Program-made: the position numbers and the translations under genes
Shown: positions 34,800 to 45,290 of the stretch, in pieces
Layout: every line of letters starts with the position of its first letter
Position numbering within the stretch: position 1 is the stretch's first letter
DNA from: Proteles cristata cristata
Lineage: Eukaryota; Chordata; Mammalia; Carnivora; Hyaenidae
Reading direction: 5' to 3'
Length of the DNA stretch: 64,000 bases
Assembly (NCBI GenBank): GCA_017311185.1
Contig: JAESUZ010002711.1
Span: 1 to 64,000, forward strand
The notes under the pieces: generated by a model
Told to the model about the DNA's origin: nothing
Database searches by the model: none
What the model saw: the letters and a program-made list of their open reading frames with translations, nothing else

Positions 34800-35012
34800 T
34801 ACCCCCACTCTGCTTTTCTCCTGAGGACTTACCAATATCTAATGCACTTCAAACTTTACTTAATTTTCCTACCTCTTACCTCTCCCCTCTGCCCTCCCAC
34901 CACAGAATGGAAGTTACATGGGGACAAGGGCTTTTTGTTTGTTTAGTTCATTACTAAATCCTCTGAAACTGGCATCTGGTACGAAATAGGTTCTTAAAAT
35001 ATACATATTGGA
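34800..35012 (+). repeat. L2-like LINE 3' end
   Basis: Carries the typical L2 3' progression: CTCCCCTCTGCCCTCCCACC, then GGAAGTTACATGGGGACAAG, then CTGGCATCTGGTACGAAATA and GGATAAATGAA. Diverged and cut off by the adjoining SINE. Confidence 0.6.
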
Positions 35013-35022
35013 TAAATGAATT

Positions 35023-35239
35023 CTTTAAAAAAATTTTTTTAATGTTTATTTATTTTTGAGAGAGATAGAGATAGAGAGCGCTGAGGGCAGAGAAAGCCGG
35101 AGACACAGAATCCATGAAGTAGTCTCCAGGCTCTGAGCTGTCTGCAGACAGCCCAACGCGGGGCTCAAATTCATGAATCACAAGATCATGACCTGAGCTG
35201 AAATTGGACGTTTGACCAACTGAGCCACTCAGGCACCCC
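35023..35239 (-). repeat. CAN-SINE, first of a tandem pair
   Basis: Antisense copy, TTTAATGTTTATTTATTTTT to GAGCCACTCAGGCACCCC. TAAATGAATT lies at 35013-35022 and 35240-35249. Confidence 0.93.
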
Positions 35240-35249
35240 TAAATGAATT

Positions 35250-35463
35250 TTTTTTTAAATTTTTAATGTGTATTTATTTTTGAGAGACAGAGAGACAGAG
35301 TGCAGCGGGGGAGAGGCAGAGAGAGAGGGATACACGGAATCCAAAGTAGGCTCCAGGCTCTGAGCTGTCAGCACAGAGCCTGACACGGGGCTTGCACTCA
35401 TGGACAGTGAGATCATTACCTGAGTCGAAGTCAGACACAACCAACTGAGCCACCCAGGTGCCC
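35250..35463 (-). repeat. CAN-SINE, second of a tandem pair
   Basis: Antisense copy of a clearly different sequence from its neighbour (GGGGCTTGCACTCATGGACA instead of GGGGCTCAAATTCATGAATC). A third, diverged target copy, AAGTGAATT, follows at 35464-35472. Confidence 0.93.
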
Positions 35464-35472
35464 AAGTGAATT

Positions 35473-35965
35473 GTTGTTTTTTTTTTTTTTCTCCAGTGAA
35501 TTCTTAATAACGCATAACTGGGGATGAAATTTCAGGAAATTTTATTAATGCTAAATTTAAAAGTTAAGAAGGGGGAATGATGTTTGAGGAGCTATTAGAC
35601 ATGAATATTAGCATCAGCTGTCCACCGAATCTAGAAACTTAAGTTTATTCTTTTTCATCAGTGGAGTGCTGCTTCTCAACATATATTCCCCAATAACATT
35701 TTGTGAAGAGAGGACAAGAGACAAGAAAATCCAGATAGTTTTTGTACTCTGGAGATTCATGCTTCAGGCAGGCAGGGAACTGGGGCCAGCAGTAAAAACC
35801 ATCCTACCAATGCATGGCCTGGAAAAGGCAGGGGGATTTTGTTTAACGTTTCACAATCTTAAATGAGCATTTCAGAATTTCTGCTCAATGTTAAGTGAGT
35901 TTGCAAATACTAATCTAGTTTCTACAGAGGCAAAGTGAAGAGCATATGCTATAGAAACTCTGGAG
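35473..35965. other. Intron 1, unassigned
   Basis: No recognisable exon, repeat or RNA gene. A short T run at 35478-35490 is the only simple feature. Confidence 0.4.
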
Positions 35966-35975
35966 TGGATGGTAC

Positions 35976-36180
35976 TTTTTAATATTCATTTTGAGAGAGT
36001 GAGAGTGAGTGCACACACACGCATGGGGGAGGAGCAGAGAGAGGGAGAGAGAATCCCAAGCAGGCTCTGCGCTGTTAGCACAGAGCCCAATGCGGGGCTC
36101 AGTCTCACAAAGCATGAGATCATGACCTGAGCCAACCTCAAGAGTCAGATGCTCAACTGACTGAGCCACCCAAACAGCCC
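35976..36180 (-). repeat. CAN-SINE with 13-bp TSD
   Basis: TTTTTAATATTCATTTTGAG tail, ending TGAGCCACCCAAACAGCCC. GAGTGGATGGTAC at 35963-35975 matches 36181-36193 with one difference. Confidence 0.92.
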
Positions 36181-36193
36181 GAGTGGATGGTGC

Positions 36194-37040
36194 TGTTAAA
36201 TATAACATACATATATGGTCTTTTGTTTTTAAGTTGAAGAATATTGTGCTGCCTGGTCCATCTATCTCTTAGATCTTCTGGAATTTATTTTCTAGATTAA
36301 CATTTCATTTGGTCAGTATCAGAGCAACCGCACATGGAGAATAGAGACAGAAGACACTGTTACGTAGCAAGAAGAAATGTGGATATTCTCACTCCATAGT
36401 GGTGGGCGGGAGCCCATAGCAGACATCAGCGATGGTTGTCAGACCTTGGGACGCAGTAGTTTATGGCTGTGTATGAGGTGTGAGGACGAACTATGATAAT
36501 TGGGTGTGGCATGTGTAAGGATATATATGAAGGTGCTTATGAAAGCGTGTATGCTGTGTTTCTCTCTCTTTGAATTTTTGCGGTCTGTGTGGAAAGATTG
36601 CATGCCTGCAAAGCCTGTGCCAGCGTAAGTAAAGGGTAGGGTTGAACGTTCCAGTGTTTTGGCCCCAACGTCTATCTAGTTTGACCTTTTGTTCTCATCA
36701 GCTTCCTTTTGTGCAATATCTTAGTGTCGTTCTCATTGACTTGGGAAATCCATTAAGGAATATTATATTTACACAGCAATTTAAGTGGAAACTAAGCAGA
36801 AAAACAGCCAGACCTTCACCAGTGGCATCTGCAAGAACCCTCTTCTCTCTGTTCTCTTCTCCAAGAAATTTAGGAAGTCGGACTGTTCGCAGGGTTTGGT
36901 TCTGAATCATCACTGTTGAGGAGCCTGGAACCAAGGCCTGTTAGCTCGGCCTGAGGTGGGCGTGAGTTTGCGCAGCTTGCGTCCTTGGGGGGGGGCTTCT
37001 CCCTATAGCTGCTGGTGATGCAAGCTCTAAGGCACTGTAT
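36194..37040. other. Intron 1, unassigned
   Basis: No family recognised. Frames here lack splice context. A run of eight or more G lies at about 36988-36995. Confidence 0.4.
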
Positions 37041-37042
37041 TT

Positions 37043-37432
37043 CCTAGAGCCACTGGAACATTACCACTGACTCAGCAGCTTAAAACCACAGAAATGTATT
37101 CCCCCTCCGTTCTGGAGGCCAGAAGTCTGAAATCAAGGTGTCTTCAGAGCCCGCTCCCTTGAAGGCTCTTGGTGAGTCATTCCTTGCCTCTTCCAGCTCC
37201 TGGGGGCCTCAGGCATTGCTTGTGGCCAAATCACTCCCATCTCTACACAGTCTTCTGGTGTGTCTTCTCTTCGGTCTCTTATAAGGGCACTTGTCATTGG
37301 ATTTAGGGTCCACTTCATCCTCAGACTCTTGATTTAATTACATCTGCAAGGACCCTTTTTCTAAATAGAGCCACATTCACAGGTTCTTGAGGTTAGGAAG
37401 GGTGGAGAGGAAGGGCAGTATTCAATCCAGTA
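37043..37432 (-). mobile_element. MLT1-type LTR (ERVL-MaLR), solitary
   Basis: On the minus strand the order matches a MaLR MLT1 LTR: the AATTACATCTGCAAGGACCC region, TTATAAGGGCACTTGTCATT, then GTTCTGGAGGCCAGAAGTCT and GCTTAAAACCACAGAAATGT on the + strand as written. About 390 bases, close to full length, with no internal retroviral sequence beside it, so a solo LTR. Old and diverged. Confidence 0.8.
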
Positions 37433-37794
37433 CAGGTACCAAGGCCAACTCCTTGCTCTTCAGTGGGTGTGAAGCCCAAATAATTGTTACTCCTGTCTAT
37501 TTTATGTGACATGTGAAATATAGTTTCACAATAATATTATTGTTGTCAGTCTTGATTTTTGCATCAAGTGCTCTTAGGAATGTTTACATTGATCTTAGGG
37601 AGAAAAGATTGTCATTTCATTTTCTTCAGGCTTCTAAATATATTTCTCCTGGTTATTTGATTCAGTAATTATTGAAGGCCACGTGACATCAACTCACCGT
37701 TCATTAAAATTTTTTTTTTAAAGTTAGCAACTGCTTTTATTTCAGTTAAGTTCTTTTTCTTTTGTTAAATTCAAATATCAGTAAGCTCCATGTT

Positions 37795-37930
37795 TTATTT
37801 TATTTTATTTTTTTATTTTATTTTTTTATTTTTTTACAAATAGTTTATTGTCAAATTAGTTTCCACATAACACTCAGTGCTCATCCCCACAAGTGTCCTC
37901 CTCCATGCCCATCCCCCCCTCCTCACACCA
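37795..37930 (-). mobile_element. Young L1 3' end, antisense part of a twin-primed insertion
   Basis: A T-rich tract (reversed poly(A)) is followed by ACAAATAGTTTATTGTCAAA and CACTCAGTGCTCATCCCCAC, the reverse complement of the L1 3' end seen in sense at 48320-48380. It joins abruptly to sense L1 at about 37930. Confidence 0.9.
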
Positions 37931-38497
37931 GTCAGAGTGGCTAAAATGAGCAAATCAGAGAACTCTAGATGCTGGCGAGGATGTGGAGAAACGGGCACCC
38001 TCCTACACTGTTGGTGGGAATGTAAACTGGTACAGCCCCTCTGGAAAACAGTGTGGAGGTTCCTCAGGAAACTAACAATAGAACTCCCCTAGGACCCAGC
38101 AATAGCACTGCTAGGAATTTACCCAAGGGATACAGAAATGCTGATGCATAGGAGCACATGTACCCCAATGTTCATAGCAGCACTCTCCACAATAGCTAAA
38201 ACCTGGAAAGAGCCTAAGTGTCCATCAACAGATGAATGGATCAAGAAGATGTGGTTTATCTATACCATGGAATACTACACGGCAATGAGAAACAATGAAA
38301 TCTGGCCATGTGTAGCAACATGGATGGACCTTGAGGGTGTTATGCTGAGCGAAATGTCAGGCAGAGAAGGACAAATATCATATGTTTGCACGTATAGGAG
38401 GATTAGGAGGAACTTGACGAAGGAACAAGGGGGAGAAGAAGGGCGGAAATGGTGGGGGAAAGGGAGAGAGGCAAACCATGAGAGACTCTTGAATCAT
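37931..38497 (+). mobile_element. Young L1 ORF2 end, inverted part of the twin-primed insertion
   Basis: AGAGTGGCTAAAATGAGCAA through TGGTGGGAATGTAAACTGGT to GAGAGACTCTTGAA is L1 ORF2 3' and early 3' UTR in sense. Relative to the antisense, poly(A)-bearing part beside it, this is the inverted 5' segment expected from twin priming. About 45 bases of L1 present at 48254-48300 are missing between the two parts. Confidence 0.9.
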
Positions 38498-38708
38498 TAA
38501 AATTTTTTTTAATGTTTAATTTAGAGAGAGAAACAGACAGACATAGTGTGAGTGGGGGAAGGGCAGAGAGAGACACACACAGAATCTGAAACAGGCTCCA
38601 GGCTCCGAGCTGTCAGCACAGAGCTTGACACGAGACTCAGACTCATGAACCTTAAGATCATAACGTGAGCTGAATTTAGACGCTTAATGGACTGAGCCAC
38701 CCAGGTGC
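38498..38708 (-). repeat. CAN-SINE, antisense
   Basis: AAAATTTTTTTTAATGTTTA tail, body, CTCAGACTCATGAACCTTAA in place of the B box, ending CTGAGCCACCCAGGTGC. It abuts the twin-primed L1 directly. Confidence 0.92.
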
Positions 38709-38739
38709 AATTCACTCGTTCAAATAGTTGTCCAGTAAT

Positions 38740-38930
38740 CAGATTCTGGAAATAAGAAGAGCTGCCATTCACTGAGCTTAGTACCTGCTGGGACCAGTGT
38801 AAGTGATGTCCAAGCATCCTCTCATTAACCTGCAGCACCCCTGTGAGGTAGGGGCTGTATTTTCCCAGTTTTACAGATGAGGTCATTGACCTGCCAGAGT
38901 CACACATCAGGTCTTATACCAGTGGTTGAG
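38740..38930 (-). repeat. MIR SINE, antisense
   Basis: Reads the reverse MIR order: CCTCTCATTAACCTGCAGCA, CCCTGTGAGGTAGGGGCTGT, CAGTTTTACAGATGAGGTCA and GCCAGAGTCACACATCAGG. Confidence 0.75.
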
Positions 38931-39129
38931 GTTAAAAACACATTTGAGCAGGGTCATGACAGTCTAGAAAGGAACAACTGAAAACAGGTACCACATGACT
39001 GAAAATTGCCCTGTAGGATGTTGTTTCTCCAAGGGTGACACAGAGCCCCATTGTGAGTCATAGAGGTTCCCCTGATGAGACGGGAATGGCTCTGATATCC
39101 AAGTCCTTTCTTGTTTTGTTTTGTTTTTT

Positions 39130-39262
39130 ACTTTTTAAAAATTTATTGAGGTGTAATTGACATACATTATATTACTTTCAGGAATACAGCATAATGATTC
39201 AGTATTTGTATACATAGCAAAGTGATCAGTACAGGAAGGCTAGTTGACCTCCATCCCTTTCT
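39130..39262 (-). repeat. L1 3' UTR fragment, antisense
   Basis: AAAATTTATTGAGGTGTAAT, TGACATACATTATATTACTT and TCAGGAATACAGCATAATGA parallel the antisense L1 3' UTR at 20208. Confidence 0.75.
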
Positions 39263-40270
39263 TAGTTTCTTTAATGAGCAAATTATAGGCAATTATACAC
39301 GTTATTATTTACAAATACAGCTAAGAACCATTTAGATACACTTTTTAAATGAACTCTTGAGGTTTCTAAGTCTGATACTTAACAAAAATTAGCATTTTAC
39401 CAGTTTTTACTTAAATGTCTTTCACAAGGATTCAGGATCCTAAAGTCAACTGCCCTGCTGTACTTAGACTCCTGTTCTTACACCTGATTTGGGGGAAAGA
39501 TACTTTCCTATCACCCATTAGTGTTAGTCTTGAATTGGTTTGTGGTATCAATTGGTGATATTTTAAAATTAATGTCTTGTAGAAGAATTGTTAGATGTTA
39601 CCTTTGTTGGTAGTTTGTTCTTGTGTAACTACTTTGTTTTTACCATCTTGATGTTTTTTGCTCAATTATTTGTTATTGTTGAGATCTTTTCCACTGGAGA
39701 TTAGAGATGGGCGAGGTAGATAAGCTTGGGAGTTGTTTGTTCCAAGTGAACCATCTCAAAAATGATTGTGAGCCAAAGCTCTCGAGTTATAAACAAAGTG
39801 AGAGGGTGGACCCTGGGTTTCTGGCTTTCACGCATGCCAGCCATGACCACAAAAACGTGGGCCCCATTAGGGACGATATGAAGGGATTGAGAGAAGCAGA
39901 AATTTTCTCCCCAGTCATCCCCTAGGGATGCTTAAATGGAACTAAGAATTAGGAAAAGAAAAACTTCTTTGGAAGCTAAATACTGATTTCTCCAGAGTTC
40001 AAGGGAAAATATCTAAGATGCTTGTATCTCAGTTACTAACTTTATTTTCCCACCATCAAGGGCCATTCTCCTAAATATTAAGGAAATGAACTCCAAAGTC
40101 TGAGTTATTCAGTTCAGACCACACCATCAGGTTGAAGGAGAATGGGACCTTTTGACTAAAAATACTCCTTATACTCCAGATCAGAAACAACTGGCCTTGG
40201 TGGGCTTTTTGTATCCAAGTACAGCCCTCCTTATCTGAGTTGTAAATATACCTCTCTTCTTCTTCTTATA
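39263..40270. other. Intron 1, unassigned
   Basis: No recognised repeat or exon. The 72-codon frame at 39707-39925 lacks a polypyrimidine/AG acceptor and donor of quality and was not called. Confidence 0.35.
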
Positions 40271-40275
40271 TACTT

Positions 40276-40398
40276 TTTTAAGTAGTCTTCATATCCAGTG
40301 TGAAGCCCAGGCTGCGCCATGAACTCAGGACCCTGAGGTCAACACCTAAGCAGAGATCAAGAGTTGGATGCTTAACTGACTGAGCCACCCAAGTGCCC
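40276..40398 (-). repeat. CAN-SINE fragment (head half)
   Basis: GGACCCTGAGGTCAACACCT to ACTGAGCCACCCAAGTGCCC is the reversed head. ATATACTT flanks both ends. The CT-rich body is absent, so it is either truncated or an older short subtype. Confidence 0.75.
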
Positions 40399-40576
40399 AT
40401 ATACTTCTGTATTCTTATGAATGGCCAGCAGAAAACTATTTGAACACACATATCCCTACCCTAGGACAAATATTAATTCTCAGAAACAGTAGTAAAACAA
40501 AGGAGAAGTGACATCTTAAATTCCACTAAATCTCAAGACCCCTTCTACTTATCTATGAGTTAACATTCTATATTAT

Positions 40577-40790
40577 TTTTTCTTTTTTTTTAATGTTTAT
40601 TTATTTTTGAGGGAGGGGGAGTCTGAGCGGGGAAGGGGCAGAGAGAGAGGGAGAGACAGAATCCAAAGTAGGCTCCAGGCTATGAGTCATTTAGCTCAGA
40701 GCTTCATGAGGGGCTTGAAACCCTCGAACTGTGAGATCATTACCTGAGCCAAAGTCTGATGCTTAACTGACAGAGCCACCCAGGCACCCC
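40577..40790 (-). repeat. CAN-SINE with imperfect TSD
   Basis: TTTAATGTTTATTTATTTTT tail to GAGCCACCCAGGCACCCC. AACATTCTATATTATT (about 40562) and AACATTCTGTTTATTA (40791) flank it. Confidence 0.93.
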
Positions 40791-40799
40791 AACATTCTG

Positions 40800-41555
40800 T
40801 TTATTATACGGAACTGTGTTTATTTCTTTTCTTTTTTTCCCCACCAGAGACAAAGGGTCACTACTGAGCCATGTGTTTTTTAACAGTTGACCTCCTGGCT
40901 TCACAAAGACCTGGTCAAAGCTTTAGAGTTACTGAAATTACTGAGTAGGAGCCTGGTTCTATGTGTAGACAGGTACCTTCCTTCTGCCAAGTCTGTGGGT
41001 GGTGTGGGTATAAACCTAATGTTCACCTGCTATACCCAATTCAGCTTGACTCCTTAGTAAATGGTTTTATTGTGATCCTGGTGGGGAAGAGAAAAAGCCA
41101 TCATTCTAGTTATATTTAGGATGGCTTTTTTTTTTCTTCTGTTTTGCTTTGTCACTGGCCTCAGTATTGCATTGATGTTAAGTCTGATAAATTTCTTGGC
41201 CGTCATTTATAAATTTGGTGGATGTAAATTCTTCTCACAGGTTTTAGGTTTGGAAAAAAGGTAAATGGTGATGCCTTTCTAAGTCAAATGAGAGAAAAAC
41301 TTGTCATAAATGTCTTTGTCAGTGCTATCAAAGTTAAATGGGAGAAAGGAGACAAAGAAAATTTAAGACTTACAGGTTGTTTTACAACGATTTTCCTTTC
41401 CCATATGCCCTCTTTTCTTAAATGAGATTCTTTATTTTCATGGGAGCTTTTATGGAAAAGAGAACAAAACTGTACAGCATACCACTTTTTTATTTTGTGT
41501 TGAAAATAATGAAAGAGACATCATCAGAATTTTATTCTGGGAGGTCACTTGAAAG
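40800..41555. other. Intron 1, unassigned
   Basis: Nothing recognised beyond AT-rich intron. Confidence 0.4.
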
Positions 41556-42499
41556 GTGCTCTCATTGGCAATTCAGTGAAATAAAAATATGAACTTAAAA
41601 AGCCACAAGAAAAATAATAACAATCTGAGCCAACAACACCGAAGGCCATCAGCAGACCAGCATTTTTGAGGAATCTCTGAAATGTACTTAGTAGCTAGGG
41701 ATGAGTCTACTGAGAGAAAATCCTGCAGGAACCACTGCCCAGAAGATTTCTGCACAAAGAGAGGTTGAAAGAGCATCCAGGGATGGAAGAAACAGAGGAC
41801 ATTTGGGGGATGAATCAGATTCGATGTAATAGCTTGGTTGACCCCTTGCCTCACTAATCTGTGATAAGTTTGGGCAGCAGTGTGGCTTTCTCACTTACTA
41901 AAGCAGTGAATGTGGGCTCTTGGTCCAGAGAGACTATACCTGAGATGACTACTGAGTCCTTTGACCCAGAAGAGAAGTTACGTGTCCCAGCAGCATGTCC
42001 CATCTCCCTGCCAGAGTTGCCAAAGGCAGGCCACAGTAAATGCTACAGTGTGGAAACAGATGTTTTGGATACAAATATAAGTAGAAAGTAAAAAATCATC
42101 AAACAGTTGGAGAAAGCCAGTATTAAGAGAATTACCGTACTCAACAAACAAAAGAACTAATCCCTGAGAAAATAGAAAAACCCTAGATTAACATGGTTAT
42201 TTTCAGAAAGATGCAAGAGAGTACTGTATTAATTTAAAAAGAAAAAGCATAGTAGACACTTTAGAAATTTAAACTTCACTCCTTGAAATGAAAGAAAATG
42301 GCTGAATTGACAAAATTGAAAAGCGAGTTAGCAATCTGGAGGAGTAAACTAAAGAATCCGAAAAGAACAAGGGCATCGAAAGTGTGAAAGAGAAGTTAGG
42401 AGACCTTGAAACTATTCCAAGAAAAGGTAGAGCTTTGGGTAGGGTTGTAATAGTTCTGGAAAAGAAGAGAAACAAAGGTGTGTTAAGTGTCATTTCTTG

Positions 42500-42716
42500 G
42501 GGCACCTGGGTGGCTCAGTCAGTTAAGCATCCAACTTCGGCTCAGGTTATGATCTCACGGTTTGTGAGTTTGAGCCCGATGTCAGGCTTTGTGCTGACAG
42601 CTCAGAGCCTGGAGCTTGTTTGGATTCTGTATCTCCCTTTCTCTCACTGCCCCTTGCCCTCTCACACCCTGTCTCTCTCTCTCTCTCTCAAAAGTAAATA
42701 AACGTTAAAAAAATTT
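42500..42716 (+). repeat. CAN-SINE, sense
   Basis: GGGGCACCTGGGTGGCTCAG head, CT-rich body, AAAGTAAATAAACGTTAAAA tail. Target match AAGTGTCATTTCTT against AAGTCATTACTT. Confidence 0.94.
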
Positions 42717-42779
42717 TAAGTCATTACTTGTCTAAGAGGAGATGAGGATACCAGTGAACCCTAGATGTTGATAGAAATA

Positions 42780-42865
42780 TTTCAGATTAAATATTTGTGT
42801 ATGTACATATGCATGTATATATGTACTACATGTATATAAATATGTAAATGTATGTATATGTACAG
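42780..42865. repeat. Degenerate (TATG/TACA)n tract
   Basis: TGTATGTACATATGCATGTA, TATATGTACTACATGTATAT and similar tetramer-based low-complexity sequence. Confidence 0.75.
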
Positions 42866-43042
42866 TTAGCTAGAGTCACAGTTGCCCTAATAAGATGTAT
42901 GACTTTGAAAGCACTAATTGGCGGGGAAAACGTCCAGGGGTGGGTAGAGACTGAGAAAACTCAGTCATACTGAAAAGGTAGGAAAAGTATGAAAGTAGGG
43001 AAAGTAGGAAAGAAGAAAGCATTTAAATTAAACACACAAACC

Positions 43043-43245
43043 AGGGGTGCCTGAGTGGCCCAGTCAGTTAAGTGGCCAGCTCCTGATTTTGGCTCAGGTC
43101 ACGATCTCCCCGTTCATGAGATCCAGTCCCAAGTTGTGCTCTCCACTGACAGCATGGAGCCTGTTTGGAATTCTCTCTCTCTGCCCCTCCCCTGCTTGCA
43201 GTCTGTCTCTTTCCCTTTCTCTCGAAATAAATAACTACAAAACCA
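43043..43245 (+). repeat. CAN-SINE, diverged, sense
   Basis: GGGGTGCCTGAGTGGCCCAG head, B box region AGATCCAGTCCCAAGTTGTG, TCGAAATAAATAACT tail. Confidence 0.88.
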
Positions 43246-43274
43246 AACCAAGCAGAACAAAAAAACCCAAAATC

Positions 43275-43465
43275 GTCTCTTGATTTCGGTTCAGGTCATG
43301 ATCTCATAGTTGTCAGATGGAGCCCCACATCAGATGGAGTCTCACATCAGATGGAGCCTTCTTAAGATTATATCTCTCCCCCCCCCAAAAAAAAAAGGTT
43401 TTATCTCTCCCTCTTCCTGTGCCCTTCTGCCCCACTCTCACCCTCTTTCTCAACAACAGCAAAAC
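43275..43465 (+). repeat. Rearranged CAN-SINE with triplicated CAGATGGAG motif
   Basis: Starts inside the SINE (GATTTCGGTTCAGGTCATGA). CAGATGGAG appears three times about 18 bases apart (43313-43355). It then has a C-run/A-run interruption before the CT-rich end. Confidence 0.7.
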
Positions 43466-43605
43466 AACAAAATGAAAATAAACCACCACAAACCACAAAA
43501 GAACATGGCAGGAATAAATCTAAACATAGCAGTAAGCACAACAAATTTGAATGGATTAAGTTTCTCTCAAAAGGTACTTAGTTTCAGATTGAGTAAAAAA
43601 GAAAA

Positions 43606-43782
43606 CAGATGCCTGGGTGGCTCAATTGGTTGAGCGTCTTCCACTCAGGTCGTGGCATCTGGTATCACGGTCCATGAGTTTAAGCTCTGCATTGGCTCAG
43701 AGCCCGCTTTGAATCCTGTGTTCCCCTCTCTCTGCCTCTCCCCCGCTTGTGCTCTCTTGCTCTCAAAACAAACAAAAAAAAC
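43606..43782 (+). repeat. CAN-SINE, diverged, sense
   Basis: GATGCCTGGGTGGCTCAATT head, GTCCATGAGTTTAAGCTCTG B box, a short CT body and AAACAAACAAAAAAAACA tail. Confidence 0.87.
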
Positions 43783-43930
43783 AGTCCAGCTACCTGCTGC
43801 TAAAGAGTTAAAAAGAGTTAAAGGTATAACTAAAAGAAGGAAGGCAGACACTTGGAATGGTTGAAAATATGAGCACAGAAAAAGATAAGCAGTAATATAT
43901 AGAAAAGGGTAATATAAAAATCTAGATGTG

Positions 43931-44152
43931 GGAGGCGCCTAAGTGGCTTCATCGGTTAAGTGTCCAACTTTGGCTCAGGTCATGATTTCGCAGTCTGTGA
44001 GTTTAAGCCCCGCTTCCGGCTCTGTGCTGACAGCTCAGAGCCTGGAGCCTGCTTCAGATTCTTTATCTCCCTCTCTCTCTGCCCCTCCCCCACTCACATT
44101 CTGTCTGTCCGTCTGTCTCTCTCAAAAATAAATAAACATTAAAATTTTTTTA
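43931..44152 (+). repeat. CAN-SINE, sense
   Basis: GGAGGCGCCTAAGTGGCTTC head, B box GAGTTTAAGCCCCGCTTCCG, AAAATAAATAAACATTAAAA tail; TAGATGTGGGA against TAGATGGGGA flanks. Confidence 0.93.
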
Positions 44153-44959
44153 ACGTAGATGGGGAAATTATTAGACAAAATAGCATTTAAGGTAAAATCT
44201 TTAATTGGAGCAGAGACTTAATATGATAAAAGGTTAAATCCCTAAAAAGATATGAATTATAAACATTAAGACATCTAACAAAACAGATTTGAAATATATG
44301 AAGGAAAAACTAATGTATAGAGGTCAGTTGTCAGATCCATATTCATATTGGGAACCTCTGTAATTACAGGTCTTTTTTGTTTTTTTTACACAGCAATTCA
44401 ACAGGACAAATATAATGAAGGACATGGAGAAGTTGAGTTATAAAATAATAAATGATTAAGTCACCTTCTATTTAAGGACAATTACACCCTCTCTCCCACA
44501 GGAACATCCTTGTATAATGTTGATGGAAGCGTAAATTGCTAAAGCCTTTTTGAAAGGCAGTACCTAGCAATACCTAGAAACCTCTGACCCTGCATTTTAC
44601 TTCTAGGAGTTTTTCATAAGTAAATATTGTATTTGTGTCTAAAGATGTCAAATATGTTCATTGCTTTATAATTTGATAGCAAACATTTGGAAACTAAATG
44701 CCCATTGGTAGGGGAGTGGTTGGATAAATTGTGATACACCTATACAATGGAAGACTGTTTAGCCATTTAAAAAATGAAATAGATCTGGGTTATTATGGGA
44801 AGAGCCTCAAGAAATATTAAGTGAAAAAGTAAGGTGCAGGACAATGTGAACAATTTGGTCACTTTGCTGAAAAGTTTTGAAAGGAGATTAACACGTATGT
44901 AGATAAGCAAGAGCATTTATTTAGGAGGTTATACAAGATGGTGATTGTCCTTAGAAAAA

Positions 44960-45165
44960 GGCATGGGGTGGCTCAGTCAGTTAAGTGTCTGACCCTTGAA
45001 ATAGTTGGTTAAGTGACTCTTGATTTCGGCTCAGGTCAGTATCTCACTGTGAGATTGAGCCTGAATGTGGTACCTACTTGGGATTCTCTACCCCTCCCCC
45101 AGTCTCTTATGCATGTGTGCGCACACTTGTGCCCTCTCTCTCAAAGTAAATAATCAATTAAAAAA
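44960..45165 (+). repeat. CAN-SINE, diverged, sense
   Basis: GCATGGGGTGGCTCAGTCAG head, with an internal partial repeat of the A-box segment (GTTGGTTAAGTGACTCTTGA), weak B box, and TCAAAGTAAATAATC tail. Confidence 0.85.
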
Positions 45166-45290
45166 TGGGGATTTGGGGTGAAGGGGGAGAGGGAGGCTGT
45201 GCTTTTCATTTTTGTATCTTTTCATACTCTTTAAATATTGTAACCATAGGGATGTGGCACTTCTACTTTAAATGCAGCCATACCTAAAAT

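Larger units (their letters stand above)
41560..45290 (+). repeat. Old L1, sense, broken into blocks by SINEs
   Basis: Blocks in order: 5' region (CCACTGCCCAGAAGATTTCT at about 41731), coiled-coil-like ORF1 remnant (GCAATCTGGAGGAGTAAACT at about 42331), ORF2 (GAATGGATTAAGTTTCTCTC at about 43549), and ORF2 end/3' UTR (TGGATAAATTGTGATACACC at about 44722). At least five SINEs interrupt it. No intact frame remains. Confidence 0.6.

Noticed and set aside
37931..38497. Sense frames encoding peptides such as WKEPKCPSTDEWIKKMWFIY
   Set aside because: These are the L1 ORF2 3' end, also present at 47908-48183, within 5'-truncated insertions lacking reverse transcriptase.
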